The notes under the pieces were generated by a model. That model was not told the DNA's origin, made no database searches, and saw nothing but the letters and a program-made list of their open reading frames with translations. The position numbers and the translations under genes were made by a program. Shown piece by piece: positions 59,563-64,000 of a stretch of DNA of 64,000 nucleotides (the first letter of the stretch is position 1; every line of letters starts with the position of its first letter). This stretch comes from Allodiplogaster sudhausi (taxonomy: Eukaryota > Nematoda > Chromadorea > Rhabditida > Diplogasteridae). The stretch is from NCBI GenBank assembly GCA_945643635.1, contig CALZFC010000248.1, positions 4,126,001 through 4,190,000 of the forward strand, in the 5' to 3' direction.

Positions 59563-62500
59563 AAGAGAGAGAGAAAGTGGTAAGAGGCAGAGACAATAAA
59601 TGAAAAACAAGAAGTTAATAAATCCCAATAACAGGCCAGACCTCGTCATCATCGGATTCTGTGCTGGTATGAAGGTATTCTTCCATCGCTTCTACGGTAG
59701 ACGCGTGCAGGCGCATGATTGGGGGAAGAAGAGCGGAATGAGTGAAGGAGTGAGGATATTGCTGGGGGCTGATGAGAGAGAGAGAGGGAGAGAGAGAGAG
59801 GGAGAGGCAGAAAGAAAGGGGCAGCGAGAGAGATAGAAGAGTAGAGAGGAGGAGAGAGCGAGGGAGAGAGAGAGAGAGAGAGGGAAGCACTAATACTAAG
59901 GGGATATGTCTGGCTCCGCCTAATCTGCTGCGCGCGCGCACAACACACCTCAGGCAGCATCCGAGCGACGTCATCATCGATTCTGTAACCTCTCTCTCTC
60001 TCTCTCTCTCTTTCTCCCTTTCTCTCTCTTTCTTTCACTTTCTTTCTCTCTCTCTCACTCTCTCTCGCGCTCACTCTCTTTCTCTCTTTCTCCCTTTCTC
60101 CCTCTTTCTCTCTTTCTGTCTCTCTCTCTCACTCTCTCTCGCGCTCACTCTCTTTCTCTCATTCCCTTTCTCTCTCTCTCAAACTCTCTCATACTTCTCT
60201 CTCTCTATCTCTCGCTCTCTCGCTCTCTATTTCTCTCTCTCTCTCTCTTAGTCTCTCAATCTCTCTCTCACGCTCACTCTCTCTTCCGGAAGGATGATCA
60301 TCCCACAAATCTCCCCATTAGCTGAAGTCATAGGACGATACGGTATCGTTCGGTGTAACAAAATGTAGTTTGTGAGGTATTCAAACAAAGTCAAGGGTAA
60401 AGTAATTTCCCAAATACATATGACTCAAACATCTCCCAAATCGTGGAGAAAAGCAATGGCATGATTCATTGTTATCTCTGAGAATGTTTTGTCAGAAAAG
60501 ATGTAAACTTGTTTACAAAGACATCACCGTAATCGAGTACTCTGAAAACACGCGGCGCGAGAAAAGGCACTCATGATGCCATACTTGTTAGAGATTAGAG
60601 CGAGAGATTGCGAGAGAGAGAGAGATAGAGGGAGAGAGAGATAGAAAGAGAGAGAGAGAGAAAGAGAGAGATGGAGAGAGAGAGAAAGAGAGAGAAAGAA
60701 AGAGAGAGAGAGAGGAGAGAGAAAGAGAGAGAGAGAGAGAGCAGAGAGAGAGACGGAGAAAGAGAGAGAGAGAGAGAGAGAAACAGAGATTGCCAATGAT
60801 CATTATGACTTTAGTGTGCACACAGCGCGTCATATTCTTTTGCCAAAGGCGTCTACTTTGTTTTCTTCCCCCGGACAAGTGCGGCCAATTAAACGAAGAA
60901 GAAGAAGACAACGGCGCACTTGAGCGGAATCTAATCATTCAAACGAGTGAAAAACAAGGCCAGTCATCAAATGACTCTTACATACATACAAACGAATGCC
61001 ATCATAATACTCTTTTTTTTTGAAAACGCACAATTATTTAGCACCAACTTGTAAAAGGATTAAGTGAAAGTTATCCGGTCGACCAAATAATATATTATTC
61101 AGTAGGTAATATAAATAAATACTTCTAATAAGGAACGTTTGTATTTAAATTTTTTAAGTTAAGTAATATTAAGATATTCAAAACAATAATAAATAGGGCG
61201 TCTAAAATAATATTAGTCAGTCATAAAGAATTTTAGTGTGTTCTTCAAAGTGAATTTTAGTGTGTCTTTCGAAGCTGACCCTGATGAGTCCATCGTAGTA
61301 TTGATTGGCGATTCGGTCGCCGTCCCTGAAGCGCGTGATGGAGGGCGCGTAGATCTCATGGGAGGAGAGCAGCTTCACGGCGTCGCGGATGTACTTGGCG
61401 GCGTCGTGGCCATCGCAGAGGGTGGAGGCTTCGCGGAGAAGGGAGAGGACCTGTGAGGAAAGAGAGAGAGAGAGAGAGAGAGAGAGGAGGCGAAGAGAGA
61501 GAGGGAGAGAGAGAGGGAGAGATAGTAGAGAGAGAGATTGAGAGAGAGTAGGAGAGAGGGAGGGTGAGAGAGAGAAAGAGAAAGGAAGAGAGAGAGAGGG
61601 AGAAAAAAGAGAGAGAGAGAGAGAGAGCGAGAGCGAGAGAGAGGGAGAGAGGAAGGGAGAGACGGAGAGAGAGAGGAAGATAGAGAGAGCGAGAGAGAAG
61701 GAGAGCGATTCGGCCAACTTCTGAGATGGGTGCATCCACCATGCCGCCCTGTGAGCGTATGCTCTTCAACGAGAGATCGCGATGCATTGTCCCTTAAAAA
61801 TGATCACTATTAACATTTTGTACTTGATTATTTTCATCTATATAAACAAAAAATATATAATGAAATAATAGTTAAATTTAGAAAAATTAAACTGCCAAAC
61901 AAATTTATTATTATTAATTTATTATCGCCAAATATTTCAGAATAAATGCAAAGAAATAAATTTTCGATCAGAATAGTCGAGCTTTCATTTTTTTTCCATT
62001 ATAAGTATGAAAATGGATAATATATTGACGTAATAAATTAAACGGAAATCAACTTCATCTCTTGTTAAATCAGATAATGTGGCTTCTAACTTTGAATAAA
62101 TAAATACTTTTATTAGTAAATAATGTGCAAATAAAAATTGTTGTGGTAAAAAAAATATTTCTGCATGCATTGAGGGTCGTGACCACAGAAGCCGTCGGAG
62201 ACGCGCCTTCGCAGGTACACGCAGTGATTACTGTAAGAGCATACTGTACATTTGCAAACACTTGGTAATTATACAGTAATCGGGTACGGTAAATGTACCT
62301 GCAGTGATTACACTTGAGGATACAATTTACCCGAATTAGTGTGACTACGGCAAGCCATTACGGAATTCCTTATTTATTCAATATTCAAAATCTTGTATGC
62401 GTTTAATCTAAAATGAGGACTGGAAGAAGGGGTGGAATTCCTTATTTATTCCCTTCTTATATCACTAAAATTAGGCTTAAATTTTTTGGTCTACTTATTT

Positions 62501-63330
62501 TTGTTTTATAAAAAAAAGAAGTGTATAATGTCGATAATAAATTGTAGAAGAAATAAATAGATAAAATATAGATAATTAAAAATAATTTTTTTGGTCTACT
62601 TATTTTGTGTTATAAAAAAGAAGTATATTTTCTATAGTAAATTTAAAAGAAATAAATAGATTAAATAAAGATAATTAAATATTAATTTAAAGTATATTTC
62701 TGACTTGGAAGGCGACGTGACCCGTAAGCAGGACCAGTCGGCGGCGGCGCCCGCCGTGCCGCGCCGCCCGCCCAGCGTCGATGGCAGCGACTTCCGCCGC
62801 ATCTCCGAGTCGGGCTGCCCGACCACCTCGAGGAGGAAAGTTGGCATAGTGCCAGAGGAATGTGTTTGCTTAATTTTAAAATACATTTTTTAAATTACCC
62901 TAGAAATTCAACAAGTAAAGAATATAGATTTCATATAGCGCCAGCAAAGATACGCGAGATAATCTCGGAAATGTGTGCGTTCGCGAGACAATTATGTATA
63001 AATTCGCGCTAATTTTTTTTCTAGCTGGACATATTGCGTAATTTACAATTTATAGACTTCATCTTACAATCAGTGAAAAGAGAGCGGGCGGAGGAATAGC
63101 CTATACGAATAAGGAATAAGTTGACAGCAAGAATTACTCCCGAACGAAATATCTTTTGAATTGGGAGATCGGGGGGTCTCCCGAACGGAAGAGTACCGTA
63201 TACGAGGAAGGAAGGGGGAAGGGGTGTGAGGAGAAACCTGGGAGCGGACGCAGCCGGTGAGGCGTTCGTACGCGCTGTTCACATACGTGACGGTGTGGTT
63301 GTCATCGCACACCTCGACTGCCTCCTCGAC
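53471..63330 (-). CDS. pde-6: PDE8-type cAMP phosphodiesterase, 5' end beyond window
   Basis: Hydrolyses 3',5'-cyclic nucleotides, in PDE8 preferentially cAMP. Exons: 63330-63238, 62826-62705, 62230-62184, 61792-61719, 61450-61280, 59264-59205, 56836-56702, 56352-56215, 56078-55973, 55751-55627, 55282-55163, 54612-54472, 54183-54088, 53911-53822, 53539-53471. All phases agree. A PAS segment ([30 protein letters not shown]) is followed by a linker with basic Ser motifs (RRKSLP, RKRSVV). The catalytic domain has [65 protein letters not shown], and the purine-binding glutamine in LTQIGFIDMF. It ends [12 protein letters not shown]...LSLLS, stop at 53471. Family by motif order; orthology to C. elegans pde-6 rests on PAS plus PDE8-like sequence. 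The 47-base exon 62230-62184 and exon 61792-61719 are the least certain. The N-terminal receiver-like domain of PDE8 is not in the window. Confidence 0.9.
54231..54465. repeat. CT-rich tracts in phosphodiesterase intron
   Basis: CT on the plus strand (54231-54300 and about 54400-54470), hence GA in the transcript. The second tract directly follows the donor at 54471. Confidence 0.93.
54913..55160. repeat. (CT)n tract adjacent to a donor
   Basis: About 250 bp of CTCTCTCC-type repeat, GA in the transcript, starting at the donor of exon 55282-55163 (GAG/GTATGAGAGAGA). Confidence 0.95.
55284..55435. repeat. (GA)n tract forming the acceptor pyrimidine tract
   Basis: GA on the plus strand is CU in the transcript and ends at the acceptor CTCTCTCCAG of exon 55282-55163. 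Confidence 0.95.
55548..55612. repeat. (GA)n tract
   Basis: GA/CAGA repeat just downstream (in the transcript) of exon 55751-55627; CU in the transcript. Confidence 0.93.
55860..55965. repeat. GA-rich tract after exon 56078-55973
   Basis: Imperfect GA repeat, CU in the transcript, beginning at the donor. Confidence 0.9.
56080..56205. repeat. GA-rich intron between two phosphodiesterase exons
   Basis: Nearly the whole 136-bp intron is GA on the plus strand, CU in the transcript. Confidence 0.93.
56450..56698. repeat. CT-rich tract adjacent to a donor
   Basis: About 250 bp, GA in the transcript, beginning at the donor of exon 56836-56702. Confidence 0.94.
56838..57020. repeat. GA-rich tract forming an acceptor pyrimidine tract
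   Basis: CU in the transcript, ending at the acceptor CTCTCTTTCAG of exon 56836-56702. Confidence 0.94.
57021..59204. repeat. Large intron with alternating CT and GA blocks
   Basis: Plus-strand CT blocks at about 57262-57325, 57905-58030, 58300-58350 and 58525-58690; GA blocks at about 57660-57770 and 59020-59145. The unique sequence between them shows no exon I can support. A plus-strand CACATCAGTG to GTTCATGG stretch and the 58080-58240 segment are unexplained. Confidence 0.85.
59265..61279. repeat. 2-kb intron with simple-repeat blocks
   Basis: GA blocks at about 59528-59580, 59770-59885 and 60605-60785; CT block 59985-60290. The remainder is unique A+T-rich sequence with no supported exon. 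Confidence 0.85.
61453..61700. repeat. GA-rich intron
   Basis: Essentially the whole intron between exons 61792-61719 and 61450-61280 is GA on the plus strand, a continuous CU tract in the transcript. Confidence 0.94.
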
Positions 63331-63351
63331 CTGGAATGGGAGAGGAGATGA

Positions 63352-63560
63352 GATAGAGCAGAGAGAGAGAGAAGGAGAGAAAGAGATAGAGAAAGAGAGG
63401 GATATGGAGAGAGAGAGAAAGAGAGAAAAAAAGAAAAGAGAGAGCGAAAAAGAGACAGAGAGATAATGATAAAGAGAGAAAGAGAAAGAGTGAGAACGAA
63501 TATATAGAGAGAACGATGGAGAGAGAAATGGAGAGTGAGAGCGAGAGAGAGTGAATAGTG
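63352..63560. repeat. GA-rich tract upstream of the PAS exon
   Basis: CU in the transcript, leading to the acceptor CCCATTCCAG of exon 63330-63238. Confidence 0.93.
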
Positions 63561-64000
63561 AGAGAGCAGCAGAGAAAGAAAGCAGAATCTGACGAATGCG
63601 CGCAAGGGAACTCATGGATTCTTGCAACAAAAGGGAAGAAAGACATAACAATAGGAAGAAGCTCTCTTCTTGTTCCTTTCGTTTTTTTTATTCCTTTCTT
63701 CCTCTCATCTCATCTATCTTTCCTCTTCCCGCAGCTTCTTCTTCCGTTTCTGTACTGGCTCGCCAATGGCGAGACCACGCAAGAACTCGAAGAACATGGC
63801 TCTGTTCCTTCCGCAAATATGGAAGAATAGAGGGTGATGGAGAGAGGGAGAGAGAGTGAGAGAGAGAGAGAGACAAAGAGAAAGAGAGAAAGTGAGAGAC
63901 AGAGAGAGTGACAGAGAGAAAGCGATGTGTGGGTGTGCCGGGGACTTCCTGCCATTCTGCTTTTCGTATTGCCGATAGCTTTTTCTTTCTACATCTAGAT
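63561..64000. other. Right edge, upstream intron of the phosphodiesterase
   Basis: Unique sequence at 63590-63830 and a further GA tract at 63838-63925. A minus-strand stretch around 63830-63740 is open but has no convincing splice sites, so I do not call an exon. Confidence 0.4.

Noticed and set aside
59640..59985. Possible extra phosphodiesterase exons ([12 protein letters not shown] at about 59643-59690 and [11 protein letters not shown] at about 59947-59980)
   Set aside because: Neither length fits the phase 0 to phase 0 gap between exons 61450-61280 and 59264-59205, the second meets a stop in phase 0, and the acceptors are poor.
63740..63830. Possible upstream phosphodiesterase exon near the right edge
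   Set aside because: Open in more than one frame, no clear acceptor and donor pair, and no similarity to the PDE8 N-terminus that I can recognise.

Overview
This is a eukaryotic, almost certainly nematode window. It is A+T-rich, genes are split by short GT-AG introns, and many first exons open directly after an acceptor-like sequence, as trans-spliced nematode mRNAs do. About 50 kb is filled by tandem MATH-BTB genes, a family that is hugely expanded in Caenorhabditis and diplogastrid worms. The long (CT)n/(GA)n introns and the gene content would fit a diplogastrid such as Pristionchus, but that genus-level guess is inference.

Layout. Positions 1-29.1 kb hold ten MATH-BTB units on the minus strand (called M1-M10, left to right). 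Positions 32.3-49.9 kb hold six units on the plus strand (P0-P5), plus a two-exon fragment of P0 at 25.7-26.1 kb. The two arrays are transcribed outward from a centre at 24-32.5 kb. That centre carries a segmental duplication (about 24.25-26.13 kb and 30.03-32.67 kb) with an unrecognised minus-strand gene. A 778-bp piece, including most of a second unrecognised gene, is missing from the left copy. A diverged MATH/BTB remnant (M11, minus) follows at 50.1-51.4 kb. From 53.5 kb to the right edge runs the 3' part of a PDE8-type cyclic-nucleotide phosphodiesterase on the minus strand (orthologue of C. elegans pde-6).

One exon plan is repeated throughout the arrays. E1 carries only 7 coding bases (ATG plus 4). 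E2-E4 encode the MATH domain, E5-E7 the BTB domain, and E8 a helical tail of about 41 residues ending in a leucine-rich LLERILxLD-like motif. In known family members such as C. elegans MEL-26, MATH binds the substrate and BTB binds CUL3, so these genes are expected to be substrate adaptors of CUL3 ubiquitin ligases. Open, correctly phased units are M1 (tail beyond the window), M4, M5 and M10. P5 and M6 each have one splice-donor lesion. The others carry frameshifts, stops, exon deletions, exon fusions or insertions, so the locus shows ongoing gene birth and death. Non-autonomous hAT-like elements with exact 8-bp target duplications, another inverted-repeat element with an internal 53-bp triplication, and a 5'-truncated LINE lie in the array, one of them inside a coding exon.

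The phosphodiesterase chain is phase-consistent over 13 exons, from a PAS segment to the C-terminus, with every expected catalytic motif. Its introns are packed with (CT)n/(GA)n tracts. Every tract that abuts an acceptor is CU in the transcript, and several tracts that abut donors are GA, so two exons sit between complementary repeats.
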